Below are positions 26,599 to 35,478 of a DNA stretch of 64,000 bases, piece after piece. Source of the DNA: Leifsonia soli (GTDB taxonomy: Bacteria; Actinomycetota; Actinomycetes; Actinomycetales; Microbacteriaceae); contig NZ_JACCBJ010000001.1 in the NCBI RefSeq assembly GCF_013408745.1, positions 124,001 to 188,000 on the forward strand, written 5' to 3'. The position numbers and the translations under genes were made by a program. The notes under the pieces are model-generated. The model was not told the DNA's origin. It saw only the letters and a list, made by a program, of their open reading frames with translations, and did not search any database. How positions within the stretch are numbered: the stretch's first letter is position 1; each line of letters begins with the position of its first letter.

Positions 26599-27577
26599 CG
26601 CCGAGCCCGTGGACGTGACGATCGCCATCCTCACCTACAACGGCGAGGAGTACCTCGCCCGCATCCTCGAGATGATCCGGCGCCAGGACTACCCCGGGTC
26701 GGTGGAGGTGCTGGTCATCGACTCGGGGTCAACGGACCGGACGCTGAGCATCGTCCGCTCGTTCCCAGAGGTGCGGCTCCATGAGATCCCGAATTCGGAG
26801 TTCGGTCACGGCCGCACCCGGAATCTGGCTGCGCAGCTGGCCACGGGCCGCTTCGTCGCCTACCTGACGCACGACGCGATCCCCGCCTCCGAGTCATGGT
26901 TGCGCGAATTGCTCGCACCGTTCGAGCTCGATGAGAAGATCGTCGGCGTGATGGGAAAGCAGATCCCCCGTCCCGGCTGCTTCCCCTTGCTGAAGTACGA
27001 GATCAAGGGTGTGTTCGCCGGGTTCGGACCCGACTTCGGCACTTCGGTTTTCTACAAGGACGACTTCGTGCGCGACGAGGGCGTGATGGGCGCGATCAGC
27101 TTCTATTCCGATGTCAACTCGGCAGCCCGTCGCGACTTTTTGCGGGACGTCGTTCCGTACCGGGACGTGCGCTACGCCGAGGACCAGCTCTTCGGGCGCG
27201 ACCTTCTCGAAGCGGGCTACCGCAAGGCGTACGCCGGCCGCGCGGCGGTCGAGCACTCAAACGACCTCACCCGAGCCGAGTACAAGCGCAGGGTCTTCGA
27301 CGAGACCGTGGGGCTCCGGCAGATCGGGTTCCCGATCCCGCCCATGACGAAGTCCGCTCAGCTGCGGCTCACGGCGCGGGGGATCGTGGGGGACACGCTG
27401 CGGATCCTTCGGGACCCGGACTTCTCGTGGCGCCGCAAGCTCTACTGGCTGGCGCTCAACCCGCCCTATCAGGTCGTGAAGTGGCAGAGCTACCGCGACT
27501 CCACCCTCATCGATGTGAACGACGAGAAGGCCGTTCGCGCCGGCTCTCTGGAGCATTCCCGCAAGACCTCGGCGTAG
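26591..27577 (+). CDS. GT2 glycosyltransferase (rhamnosyltransferase-like)
   Basis: A 328-residue GT-A enzyme. The N-terminus VTIAILTYNGEEYLARIL, donor-binding IDSGSTDRTLSIV and FGHGRTRNLAA are typical of rhamnosyltransferases acting on polysaccharides, followed by YLTHDAIPA in the DxD position and YAEDQLFGRDLLEAG. The GTG at 26591 follows AGGAG and overlaps the epimerase end by eight bases. The terminal tail is hydrophilic. Confidence 0.86.
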   Translation: MSDAEPVDVTIAILTYNGEEYLARILEMIRRQDYPGSVEVLVIDSGSTDRTLSIVRSFPEVRLHEIPNSEFGHGRTRNLAAQLATGRFVAYLTHDAIPASESWLRELLAPFELDEKIVGVMGKQIPRPGCFPLLKYEIKGVFAGFGPDFGTSVFYKDDFVRDEGVMGAISFYSDVNSAARRDFLRDVVPYRDVRYAEDQLFGRDLLEAGYRKAYAGRAAVEHSNDLTRAEYKRRVFDETVGLRQIGFPIPPMTKSAQLRLTARGIVGDTLRILRDPDFSWRRKLYWLALNPPYQVVKWQSYRDSTLIDVNDEKAVRAGSLEHSRKTSA

Positions 27578-27582
27578 GCAGG

Positions 27583-28461
27583 TCAGCGGAGGGCGCGCGC
27601 CACCTCTGCGGCGATGCGCTGGCGGCTCGTGCGTTCACGGACCCCGCGCATCGTCTCGAGGCCCGACTGCCATGCTGGCGAGCCGAAGTCGTCGCGCAGC
27701 CGCTCAAGTTCGGCGACGATGGCCGCATCGTCCGGCTCGCCCGCGATGAGATACGGGTAGTCGTCGCCCAGCCAGTGCAGCGCCTCCACCTGGCCGCGCT
27801 GAATCAGGATGTTGCACCCCGCATGCGCGGCCGTGAACCCTTTGAGGAACGGCTTGTGCAGGTCGGCTGCCCGGAAGCGGCGAACAGCGTAGTGGAGGTT
27901 GAACTCGGGCACGCGGGCAAGCCAGGCGGGGTCCTGACGAGACGTGTCGACCAGCACCGGGGTGACGATCTCCTCGATTGCCGGCGAGAGAACAGCGTTG
28001 ACGAGCTCTCCGAAATACCCGGCGCGCAGCCGATCGGCCGGCCGGTCGCCGGCCGCGGCCGCATCCAGGCGAGGATCGACGTGGTGGTTCACCAGCAGCA
28101 CCTCGATGCCCGGGTGGTCGCGTTGGAGATCGAGGAACGCGGTGATCGAAGCGGCCACCAGAGCGTCGGCGAATCCTGTCGTCGGTGGCGGAGCTTCATC
28201 CACCACGTCGAACAGCATCCGGTTGCCCGCGTCCCTCAGCGCCTGGAGACGTTCCGCTGTCGCGACCTTCAGGGCGCCCTTGGTCAGGAACAGGGTCGCA
28301 TTGCGGAAGTCGTCGGTCAACGGCCGGTAGGACACCTCGGCGGTGCGACCGAGCGCGTCGGACGCCAGCAGGGAGAGCTGCTCCCCTCGCATCACGGTCG
28401 AACCTGCTCCTGCAAATTCCTCGGCGTACACGAAATGGATCCGGCGCACGCGTGTGAACAT
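27583..28461 (-). CDS. Unassigned protein of the polysaccharide locus, glycosyltransferase-like C-terminus
   Basis: I do not recognise a named family. The 292-residue protein is soluble, with no signal peptide. The N-terminal half contains LFDVVDEAPPP and a VLLVNHHVDPRLD segment. The C-terminal part, HKPFLKGFTAAHAGCNILIQ then WLGDDYPYLI, resembles the sugar-nucleotide-binding half of GT-B enzymes found in capsule loci. It converges on the GT2 gene and diverges from the DUF616 gene. TAGACT (28474-28469) is seven bases before its ATG, predicting a leaderless transcript. Confidence 0.5.
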   Translation of the reverse strand: MFTRVRRIHFVYAEEFAGAGSTVMRGEQLSLLASDALGRTAEVSYRPLTDDFRNATLFLTKGALKVATAERLQALRDAGNRMLFDVVDEAPPPTTGFADALVAASITAFLDLQRDHPGIEVLLVNHHVDPRLDAAAAGDRPADRLRAGYFGELVNAVLSPAIEEIVTPVLVDTSRQDPAWLARVPEFNLHYAVRRFRAADLHKPFLKGFTAAHAGCNILIQRGQVEALHWLGDDYPYLIAGEPDDAAIVAELERLRDDFGSPAWQSGLETMRGVRERTSRQRIAAEVARALR

Positions 28462-28468
28462 GGCGTCG

Positions 28469-28486
28469 AGTCTAGCCCGGTAGAGT
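28469..28486. promoter_or_regulatory. Back-to-back -10 elements, divergent genes 27583-28461 and 28552-29538
   Basis: AGTCTA (28469-28474) reads TAGACT on the minus strand, seven bases from the ATG at 28461. TAGAGT (28481-28486) reads outward on the plus strand, giving a leader of about 60 bases to the ATG at 28552. The six-base gap makes this an even tighter version of the rmlB/rmlC layout. Confidence 0.55.
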
Positions 28487-28551
28487 TGTTGGGATTTCTC
28501 TGCCGGCCGACAAGGACGTCCTCCCGGCACCCACCCGAAGAAAGAGGCCCC

Positions 28552-29538
28552 ATGACACCGCGCCGCGCGGTCTATACCGCCCTGCTGGGCGACTACGAAG
28601 AAATCAGCGAGCAACCGGTCGCCGCGCAGACCGACATCCCGTTCATCTGCTTCACCGACCGCGATGATCTCGTCAGCGAAACGTGGACCATCGTCAAGGT
28701 CGACATCCCGTTCCGCTTCGACCTCGTGCGCAGCCAGCGGCACTACAAGATCCAGGGACATCCGATGTTGGAGGAGTTCGACGAGACTCTGTACATCGAC
28801 AACTCGGTGCTGTTGGAGGCGACGCCGGACACGATCCTCGACGAGTGGCTGAGCGATGCTGACTTCGCAGCACTGCAGCACAGCTGGCGCGACCGTGTCA
28901 TCGATGAGTTCGATGAGATCGTCCGGCTCAACTACGACGACGCCGGACGGGTCAACGAGCAGCTGCTCCACTATGCGGAGGCCTACCCGGACGTCTTGCT
29001 CGAGCATCCGTTCTGGAACGGAATGCTCGCGCGGCGCCGGACGCCCGAGGTCGCCGAGACCATGCGGATCTGGTTCGAGCACGTGCTGCGGTACTCGCGC
29101 CGCGACCAGCTGTCGGCGAACGTGGCGTTCTCGATCGGTCCCGTGGCGGTGAAGCCAATCGCGCAGGACAACAACGTGTCGACCTGGCACCGCTGGCCGG
29201 TCGACGTGAAGCGACGGGCCGCGATGAGCACGGTCACTGGCCGACGCACGGGACCGCTGCTGGCCGAGGTCGCGCGTCTGGAGCGCGAGGTCGCCGCCCA
29301 GGTGTCGCGGGCCGACGAGCGAGAGCGGGAGACGGAGGACGCGACTCGCCGCGCAGCGGAGGCGGAGCAGTTCCGTGCTCAGGCGGAGGAGCGCATGACG
29401 CAGGCAGAGGCGCGCGCAGCCGAGGCAGAACGGCGTCTCGCGAGCATGGCGGCCAGCTTCTCATGGCGGCTGTCCAGACCGATCCGGATCGTCGGAATGG
29501 GCGTGCGCCGCATCAAGTCTGGAGGGCGGACCGATTAG
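28552..29538 (+). CDS. DUF616 (TOD1/MUCI70-like) glycosyltransferase with C-terminal coiled coil
   Basis: A 328-residue protein. Residues 1-225 match the DUF616 layout: VYTALLGDYEEI, PFICFTDRDDL, then a donor-site-like ETLYIDNSVLL and a late HPFWNG. DUF616 proteins are predicted GT-A enzymes. Residues 235-310 form a strong Ala/Glu/Arg coiled coil, and a basic end follows. AAGAAAGAGG precedes the ATG. Its stop codon overlaps the ATT start of the next gene. Confidence 0.7.
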   Translation: MTPRRAVYTALLGDYEEISEQPVAAQTDIPFICFTDRDDLVSETWTIVKVDIPFRFDLVRSQRHYKIQGHPMLEEFDETLYIDNSVLLEATPDTILDEWLSDADFAALQHSWRDRVIDEFDEIVRLNYDDAGRVNEQLLHYAEAYPDVLLEHPFWNGMLARRRTPEVAETMRIWFEHVLRYSRRDQLSANVAFSIGPVAVKPIAQDNNVSTWHRWPVDVKRRAAMSTVTGRRTGPLLAEVARLEREVAAQVSRADERERETEDATRRAAEAEQFRAQAEERMTQAEARAAEAERRLASMAASFSWRLSRPIRIVGMGVRRIKSGGRTD

Positions 29539-30478
29539 GGTTCTCGTCACCGGCGCGGCCGGTTTCATCGGAAGCAACCTCGTCGAGGGCCTGCTGCAGC
29601 GCGGCGACGAGATCGTCGGGCTCGACGCGCTCACCGACTACTACGACCCCGCGATCAAACGCGCCAATGTCGAGCGCCTCTCGTCACCTCGTTACCGCTT
29701 CATCGAGGGCGATGTCGCCGATCTGGATGGAGAGACGCTCGCCGGTTACGAAGTTGGAGCTGTTCTCCACCTGGCCGGCCAGCCGGGAGTCCGCGGCTCC
29801 TGGGGTGAGCAGTTCGGGGCATACACACACGCAAACGTGCTCTCGACGCAGCGTCTGCTGGAGGCCGTCAAGGCCGTTCCCGGCGTCCGTCTGATCTACG
29901 CGTCCTCCTCCTCTGTCTATGGGCAGGCGGAGACGTACCCGACGACCGAGGAGACCCTGCCCGCTCCCTACAGCCCGTACGGTGTGACGAAGCTGGCCGG
30001 GGAGCATCTGGTGGGGCTCTACCGGGCGAACGACGGTCTCGACACCGTCGCATTCCGGTTCTTCACCGTGTACGGACCGGGCCAGCGGCCGGATATGGCC
30101 TTCACGCGCTTCCTCAGGGCGGCGCGCGACGGCGAGAGCATCCGGGTCTTCGGAAACGGTGAGCAGATCCGAGATTTCACGTACGTCGGCGACATCACCT
30201 CCGCGCTGATCGCTGCTCTCGACGCCGATCAGCCGCTTCCGCCCGTCATGAACCTCTCCGGTGGCTCGAGCGTCTCGGTGAACGAGGTCCTCGACGTCGT
30301 CCGCTCCGTCACCGGACTCGATGTCGCGGTGAGGTACGAGCCGCACGTCCGTGGCGACGTGTTCCGCACGGGCGGCTCCAGCGAGAAGGCGCAGACCGCG
30401 CTCGGTTGGCATCCTCGGACGACTTTGGAGAGCGGACTCGAGCGCCAGTGGGGCTGGGTCCGCGGGCTGGGTGCCTGA
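29534..30478 (+). CDS. NAD-dependent epimerase (UDP-glucuronate/UDP-glucose 4-epimerase type), ATT start
   Basis: A 314-residue extended SDR: RVLVTGAAGFIGSNLVEGL, DALTDYYDPAIKRAN, HLAGQPGVRGSWGE, SSSSVYGQA, catalytic YSPYGVTKLAGEHL and RFFTVYGPGQRPD. The DYYDxxxK and QPGVR segments resemble UDP-glucuronate 4-epimerases. No ATG, GTG or TTG exists in frame between the upstream region and the nucleotide-binding motif. ATT at 29534 sits seven bases after GGAGGG (29521-29526) and gives the expected N-terminus (M)RVLVTGAAGF. The start overlaps the TAG of the DUF616 gene. A sequencing error at this codon is the alternative. Confidence 0.85.
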   Translation: MRVLVTGAAGFIGSNLVEGLLQRGDEIVGLDALTDYYDPAIKRANVERLSSPRYRFIEGDVADLDGETLAGYEVGAVLHLAGQPGVRGSWGEQFGAYTHANVLSTQRLLEAVKAVPGVRLIYASSSSVYGQAETYPTTEETLPAPYSPYGVTKLAGEHLVGLYRANDGLDTVAFRFFTVYGPGQRPDMAFTRFLRAARDGESIRVFGNGEQIRDFTYVGDITSALIAALDADQPLPPVMNLSGGSSVSVNEVLDVVRSVTGLDVAVRYEPHVRGDVFRTGGSSEKAQTALGWHPRTTLESGLERQWGWVRGLGA

Positions 30479-30485
30479 CGCTCAG

Positions 30486-30533
30486 GAGTCAAGCGACTGT
30501 GACTCTTGTCGCGCCGGGAGACTTCGGGGTCTC
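30486..30533. terminator. Two small hairpins between convergent epimerase and wzt
   Basis: GAGTCA (30486-30491) pairs with TGACTC (30500-30505), followed by TTGT. GAGAC (30518-30522) pairs with GTCTC (30529-30533). Both stems are short, so they are only weak candidates for stopping the two converging transcripts. Confidence 0.35.
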
Positions 30534-30542
30534 GGCCGGACT

Positions 30543-31751
30543 TCAGGCTTCGCGAGCCGGCTCGTCGACGGCGACCCGGACATCCAGCCGGACCAGGCCG
30601 GAGCCGTGCTGCGGCTGGTCCACCTCGAAGGTCGCGGCCGGGTTGAGCCGGTCGAGTGACCGTCCTGCCTTCTCTTCCAGGCTGCCGCGGACGATGTAGT
30701 TGCCCGAGCCCAGCGTGTGGTTGGGGAACGAGAAGTCGACCGAATGGTCGCCCGGCGTGGTCGGCAGGTCGATGTCGAGCATCTTCGTGTTGACTCCGTA
30801 TACCGGCTGGCCGGTCGAGGTCTCGATGGCGATGCCGGCGACGAGCGGGTTCTGCGGAGCCGAGAGCGTGTAACGGTACCGCAGGGTGAGATCGCTCGCG
30901 GCTCGCACGATGATGCGCTCCTGGTCGAACTCCGCCGAGGCGACGTCGATGCCGGCGATCCTGGCCTCTGGCTCGACGAGCTCGCCGCCGTGGACGCGCT
31001 CGTGCTCGAGCCGCTCCTGCTCGAAACCGAAGCGGAGCACTCGGAGTCCGTCGGCGGGATCGCCGTCGAAAAGCATGTTGCCGTGGTTCAACACGACCAC
31101 GCGGTCGCAGAGGCGGCCGACCTGCTCGGCTGAGTGGCTGACGAGAACGATCGTGCGGCCCTCGCGCTGGAACTCCTCGATCTTGTCCATGCACTTGCGC
31201 TGGAACGGCTCGTCGCCGACGGCGAGAACCTCGTCGACCAGGAGCAGGTCGGGGTCGACGTGCACGGCGACGGCGAAGGCGAGCCGCACATACATGCCGG
31301 AGCTGTAGAACTTGACCTGCGTGTCAATGAACGACTCGATGCCGGAGAAGTCGACGATCGCGTCGAAGTACCGGTCGGTCTCCTTGCGGGTGAGGCCGAG
31401 GATCGCCGCGTTCAGGTAGACGTTCTCGCGCCCGGTCAGATCGGGGTGGAAACCGGCGCCGAGTTCCAGCAGGGCGGCCATGCGGCCACGTCGCGTGACC
31501 GAGCCGGTGGTCGGCTGGATGATGCCGCCGACGACCTTGAGCAGTGTGCTCTTGCCGGAACCGTTGTGGCCGACGAGGCCCACCGTGCTTCCGACCGGAA
31601 TGTCGAGGTCGATGTCGCGCAGAGCCCAGAAGTCGTCCTTGTGACGACGTGAGGCGCTGAAGTTGACCAGACGCTCCTTGAGCGACTTGTCCTTGTGGAG
31701 GACGAATCGCTTGGAGACACCGCTGGCGCTGACGAGGGAGGGCATGGACAT
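30543..31751 (-). CDS. wzt: Polysaccharide ABC exporter, ATP-binding protein with carbohydrate-binding tail
   Basis: A 402-residue Wzt-type ATPase that powers export of a lipid-linked glycan. Walker A is VGHNGSGKSTLLK, the signature is FYSSGMYVRLAFA and Walker B is LLLVDEVLAVGD. Residues about 255-402 form an extra beta-rich domain like the Wzt C-terminal domain, which in other species recognises the terminal modification of the chain. It lies four bases after wzm. An AGGAG stands eleven bases before the first ATG. Confidence 0.93.
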   Translation of the reverse strand: MSMPSLVSASGVSKRFVLHKDKSLKERLVNFSASRRHKDDFWALRDIDLDIPVGSTVGLVGHNGSGKSTLLKVVGGIIQPTTGSVTRRGRMAALLELGAGFHPDLTGRENVYLNAAILGLTRKETDRYFDAIVDFSGIESFIDTQVKFYSSGMYVRLAFAVAVHVDPDLLLVDEVLAVGDEPFQRKCMDKIEEFQREGRTIVLVSHSAEQVGRLCDRVVVLNHGNMLFDGDPADGLRVLRFGFEQERLEHERVHGGELVEPEARIAGIDVASAEFDQERIIVRAASDLTLRYRYTLSAPQNPLVAGIAIETSTGQPVYGVNTKMLDIDLPTTPGDHSVDFSFPNHTLGSGNYIVRGSLEEKAGRSLDRLNPAATFEVDQPQHGSGLVRLDVRVAVDEPAREA

Positions 31752-31755
31752 GTTC

Positions 31756-32691
31756 TCAGAGCTCCTGTGCGAAGTTGCCCTGCAGGCGGGAGAAGACCCG
31801 CTGCGACAGCCAGAGCAGGACGATGCTCACGACAAGGGTGATGAGGAGGCGGATGCCGAGGTTGGGCGGCCAGGTCTGGGCGAGCGCGCCCGTGCTGGTG
31901 GACCCGGCCGTCCACAGCGCCTTCTGCATCGCGATGACGGCGATGGTGACAGGGTTCGCCAGGTAGATCTGCTCGAGCCAGTTGCCGTGCAGCAGCTTGT
32001 TCACGTACGTGAATGAATAGACGATCGGCGATGCCCAGAAGAGGATGAGGATCGCGATCTCCACCAGGTGCTGGGTGTCGCGGAGATAGACGTTCACCGC
32101 CGAGAGGAACAGGCCGATCGCGGTCGCGAAGACCACGAGCGTCACCACGGCGAGCGGTGCGAGTAGCAGGTTCAGGTTCCAGGCGAACGGGACGGAGGCG
32201 AGCAGCGCGATCGCGATGACCAGCACGACGAGCTGGACGAGGAAGTTGAACATCGCGCCGCCGATGGCGCTCAGCGGGAAGATCTCGCGAGGCAGATACA
32301 CCTTCTTGACCAGCCCTGCGTTCGCCAGGATGGCCGTCGTGCTTCCGGTGACAATCTCGGCGAAAAGGCCCCACATGGTCAAGCCGATGAACACGAAGAT
32401 CGCGAAGTCGGGGGTGGCGCGGGCGGCGCCGAGGACCTGGCCGATCGCGAAGTAGTAGATAAGCAGCTGCGCGAGCGGGCGGAAGAGGCTCCACACGATG
32501 CCGAGGGAACTGTCCTTGTAGCGGGCCTTGAGCTCGCGCCGGACAAGCAGTCCGAGCAGCTCGCGGTGGGCCCACACATCGGCGAGCGAACGGCGCGTGC
32601 CTCGGACGAAGCCGGACTTCTGTCCGACGTGCTCCATCGGGAGCGTCTCGATCACCGCTGCGCGCGTGTCCGCATCCACAGGTGTAGTCAT
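31756..32691 (-). CDS. wzm: Polysaccharide ABC exporter, permease
   Basis: A 311-residue ABC-2 type permease with six predicted membrane helices after a 50-residue cytoplasmic N-terminus. The segment LLVRRELKARYKDSSLGIVW and the loop VYLPREIFPLSA are characteristic of Wzm/RfbA export permeases. With wzt it forms the exporter of the rhamnose-containing glycan. GAGGT precedes the ATG, and a TAGACT -10 lies about 55 bases upstream. Confidence 0.93.
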   Translation of the reverse strand: MTTPVDADTRAAVIETLPMEHVGQKSGFVRGTRRSLADVWAHRELLGLLVRRELKARYKDSSLGIVWSLFRPLAQLLIYYFAIGQVLGAARATPDFAIFVFIGLTMWGLFAEIVTGSTTAILANAGLVKKVYLPREIFPLSAIGGAMFNFLVQLVVLVIAIALLASVPFAWNLNLLLAPLAVVTLVVFATAIGLFLSAVNVYLRDTQHLVEIAILILFWASPIVYSFTYVNKLLHGNWLEQIYLANPVTIAVIAMQKALWTAGSTSTGALAQTWPPNLGIRLLITLVVSIVLLWLSQRVFSRLQGNFAQEL

Positions 32692-32747
32692 TTGGTCTAC
32701 CTCGAATGGGATCTGGGGTGCGACGGGACACCCCGAGCACGGAGAAG

Positions 32748-32753
32748 AGTCTA
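32748..32753 (-). promoter_or_regulatory. -10 element of the wzm-wzt operon
   Basis: AGTCTA on the plus strand reads TAGACT towards wzm. The predicted leader is about 50 bases and includes GAGGT as ribosome site. No good -35 is visible at the usual distance. Confidence 0.45.
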
Positions 32754-32794
32754 ACGCCGAGCGACCCGGGAGTTTGCCGAGGATGGGGGTGTGG

Positions 32795-35260
32795 CTACGC
32801 CGCCGCCCCCGTCGGGAAGGCGGCGCCGAACGACGCCGCGACGTCCAGGTAGGTCTGTCCTCCGGCCAGCTGGGCGAATCGTGCCATCGACGAGACGGGA
32901 TGCTTCTTCCCGTCCCCGTTGAGGTAGTAGATCGAGCCGTCAGGTGTGCGGATGAACGCCGTTGCGTCTATCCCCTTCTTCACCAGACCGCAGGTGAACT
33001 GGTCGAGTTGTACCGTCGTGAAGGGGTAGAGCGGGGCAGTGGTCGCGCTCAGCGCATGGATGGAGCCCCCGGCGCTCACGTATTTCGTGGTCCCGCACTG
33101 CACTCCGAAGTTGAGGAGCGTAGACGAGGTGGGGTAGGCGGCAAGGCGGTCGTCCGACGTGAAGGTGAACGACGTGAAGCCGGCCTCGGTCGCGGGGTCG
33201 AAGGTCGAGAACGGGATCTTGTTGGTGACTCCGTTGACCAGATACACGGTGGCGCTGCTCACATTGCGCACGAGCGTGCCCGATTCGAGCGCCACGGGCC
33301 CGACGGGCAGGGACGCGATCACCGACTGGGGAACGGTCGTGATGGTAGGCGTCTTGCCCGCCGACAGTGCGAGCAGTGCGTTCCACGAGCTGATCGGGCG
33401 GATGTCGTTGGGCATCACGAGGTAGACGGTGCCCCCCGACGCGGACATGATCGCGGTGCCTGCCTGGATGGGCGCGGCCGTCGGGTACAGGCCGAGGATC
33501 GCGGCCGGCACCGTCAGGGTCGCGAACGACGCGCCGCCCACCCCTGCGGGCCAGGTATGGATGCCGTCGCCGGCCACGACGCTGATCGAGCCGTCCTGGG
33601 CGGATTTGAATGCGCCGGTGAAGGGAGCCCCCGCCGGCAGAAGCGCGATGCTCTGCGAGCTGAGGCTGCCTGCCGCCTTCGAGGTCACCGCCAGCGTCGC
33701 CGCGCTCGGGTCGATCGGAGAGGCCTTGCCTCCGGTCAGGATGACGCCGCCGCTTCCGCCCCGTAGGGACACGACCGCGTCGTTGCGGACGACGGGCTGC
33801 CCGAACGGGAGATAGCCGACAGCCCCGGCGGACAGACTGTTGACCCCCGCGTTGATACCCGCTTGCGACAGCGAGGTCGAGTCCAGCACCTCGTGCTTCG
33901 AGCCGCCTGCGATCTGATAGAGCGGTCCGCCCGCCGAGGTGATGAGCGGGGTGGCGTACGGCCCCGTGACGAAACGAGCCGCCTGCTGCGCGTTCAACTG
34001 GACGTATCCCGTGGAGTCGCAGGATCCGCCGTAGTCGGAGACCAGTGAACACGAAGTGATGGGCAGCTTGATCCCTGAGTCGAAGAAGTAGATCGACCCG
34101 TCCGGCCCGCGGATGATGCGAGACGCGGCCTGGGCTGTCCTGAACTGATCGAGGTAACTCTGCCCGACGTAGGCGACCGAACCGAGCGGTGAGAGCGCCT
34201 GGAGCATGTCCTGATTCGTTACGGGGTACTTGGTGCTGCCAGAGACCAGGTAGACCGACGGATTGGCCACCGTGCGTATCAGGCTCGAACTGAGACCGAA
34301 GGTCTGCAGCTCGAGGGCGCTTCCGTTGAAGACATCCTGGTCGCCGGGGAACACACCGGTACTGCCGTACTGCCACAGTGTGTAAGTGGACCACCCCGCG
34401 GGGAGGGTCCCCGCGCCATCGGAGAGGTTGCTGGGGTACCGGGCGATGAAGAGCGGGCTCGCAGAGAAAGCCGAGCTGTTCCCCGTGCAGGTAATCCACC
34501 AGTTCGTCGTGGAGTAGATGGCAGGAAGGCGACCCGTGCGCAGCCGGACGGTGTTGGAGAAGTCCGCGATCCAGTTCACCATCGCCGCCTGGCTCAGCCC
34601 GTAACACGTCGGTCCGTAGGGGTTGTACTCGATGTCGAGCAGGGGAGGCATGGTCCGACCGTCGGACGTGCCCTGGCCGCCGTGGTCCAGGAACCAGTTG
34701 GCCTGGGCTGCGCCGGTCGACGTGTTCGGCGTCGCGAAGTGGTAAGCCCCGTGGAGCAACCCGGCGTTGTAGGAGCCGGCGTACTGGGAGGCGAACTGGC
34801 TGCTGACGTAGTCCGTGTCCTCCGTCGCTTTGACGTAGGCGAACTTCGCCCCCTGGGACGCGATCCGCGACCAGTCGGCCGTGCTGAGAACCTGCCAGCC
34901 GCTCACGTCGAGGCCGTCGATGCCGGGAGGTCCGCCGATCACCGAAAGCGTCTGGGTCTGCTTCTTCGATCGAGGAAAATCGGGGTCGAACGTCTCGAGC
35001 GTGGATCCCATGCTGTGGTTCCGCGCGGCGTTCTGCGTCGCCAGCGACGGGTCGGGTGCGATCACCTGGCTGCCAGGGCCGGTGGACTCCGTGACGGGGT
35101 CGGTGATGCCGGTCACCGTGTCCGGAGAGGGGGACCCCGTGACCGTACTCGGCGTGGCAGGTGTCGTGCCGGTCTGCATGGCTGTGATGCCGATGGTCAG
35201 GGCAGCGATCACCGCGATTCCTGCCGTCCCTGCCATGAGCGTCCGCGAGCTGGAGCGCAT
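32795..35260 (-). CDS. Secreted GH25 muramidase with nine-repeat C-terminal module
   Basis: An 821-residue exported protein with a basic N-terminus and hydrophobic helix (residues 9-29), then a Thr/Pro/Ser linker. A GH25 lysozyme domain (about 113-325) follows. Catalytic acids are visible as Asp118 in GLDVSGWQ and Asp209/Glu211 in LLDIEYN. Residues 336-792 contain nine repeats built on an [IV]Y-hydrophobic-x-G-x-x-K-x-PI motif, at 336, 389, 446, 505, 558, 611, 671, 725 and 776. The same module makes up the C-terminus of the protein at 35943-38237. GH25 enzymes cut the MurNAc-GlcNAc bond, so the repeats may hold it on the wall or its glycan. GGAG precedes the ATG. Confidence 0.9.
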   Translation of the reverse strand: MRSSSRTLMAGTAGIAVIAALTIGITAMQTGTTPATPSTVTGSPSPDTVTGITDPVTESTGPGSQVIAPDPSLATQNAARNHSMGSTLETFDPDFPRSKKQTQTLSVIGGPPGIDGLDVSGWQVLSTADWSRIASQGAKFAYVKATEDTDYVSSQFASQYAGSYNAGLLHGAYHFATPNTSTGAAQANWFLDHGGQGTSDGRTMPPLLDIEYNPYGPTCYGLSQAAMVNWIADFSNTVRLRTGRLPAIYSTTNWWITCTGNSSAFSASPLFIARYPSNLSDGAGTLPAGWSTYTLWQYGSTGVFPGDQDVFNGSALELQTFGLSSSLIRTVANPSVYLVSGSTKYPVTNQDMLQALSPLGSVAYVGQSYLDQFRTAQAASRIIRGPDGSIYFFDSGIKLPITSCSLVSDYGGSCDSTGYVQLNAQQAARFVTGPYATPLITSAGGPLYQIAGGSKHEVLDSTSLSQAGINAGVNSLSAGAVGYLPFGQPVVRNDAVVSLRGGSGGVILTGGKASPIDPSAATLAVTSKAAGSLSSQSIALLPAGAPFTGAFKSAQDGSISVVAGDGIHTWPAGVGGASFATLTVPAAILGLYPTAAPIQAGTAIMSASGGTVYLVMPNDIRPISSWNALLALSAGKTPTITTVPQSVIASLPVGPVALESGTLVRNVSSATVYLVNGVTNKIPFSTFDPATEAGFTSFTFTSDDRLAAYPTSSTLLNFGVQCGTTKYVSAGGSIHALSATTAPLYPFTTVQLDQFTCGLVKKGIDATAFIRTPDGSIYYLNGDGKKHPVSSMARFAQLAGGQTYLDVAASFGAAFPTGAAA

Positions 35261-35293
35261 GGGGACTCCGTTCCGTTTGTCGGTATGCCAGGC

Positions 35294-35299
35294 AGACTA
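35294..35299 (-). promoter_or_regulatory. -10 element of the GH25 gene
   Basis: AGACTA reads TAGTCT on the minus strand, 34 bases upstream of the ATG at 35260. The predicted leader of about 27 bases contains CGGAG near the start codon. The rest of the 218-base divergent gap towards the lipoprotein gene shows TACGCT (35431-35436) as a possible plus-strand -10. Confidence 0.4.
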
Positions 35300-35478
35300 G
35301 TACACGCGTTCCACCCCTCCCTGTCGCCGCGCAGGTCAGACCTTCGTTTGGCGGACATCCGTCGTCGGGCGCCCCCCTCATTGGGGACTTCATCGCGTTC
35401 ATCCACGCCTCGATCGATTGACGCCGAGGGTACGCTGGGAGAGCCGCCGGCTGCGCGCCCCGACATGAGGACCTCATT

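Noticed and set aside
35418..35436. TTGACG plus TACGCT as a promoter for the lipoprotein gene
   Set aside because: The two elements are only seven bases apart, too close to act as -35 and -10 together; TACGCT alone remains possible.
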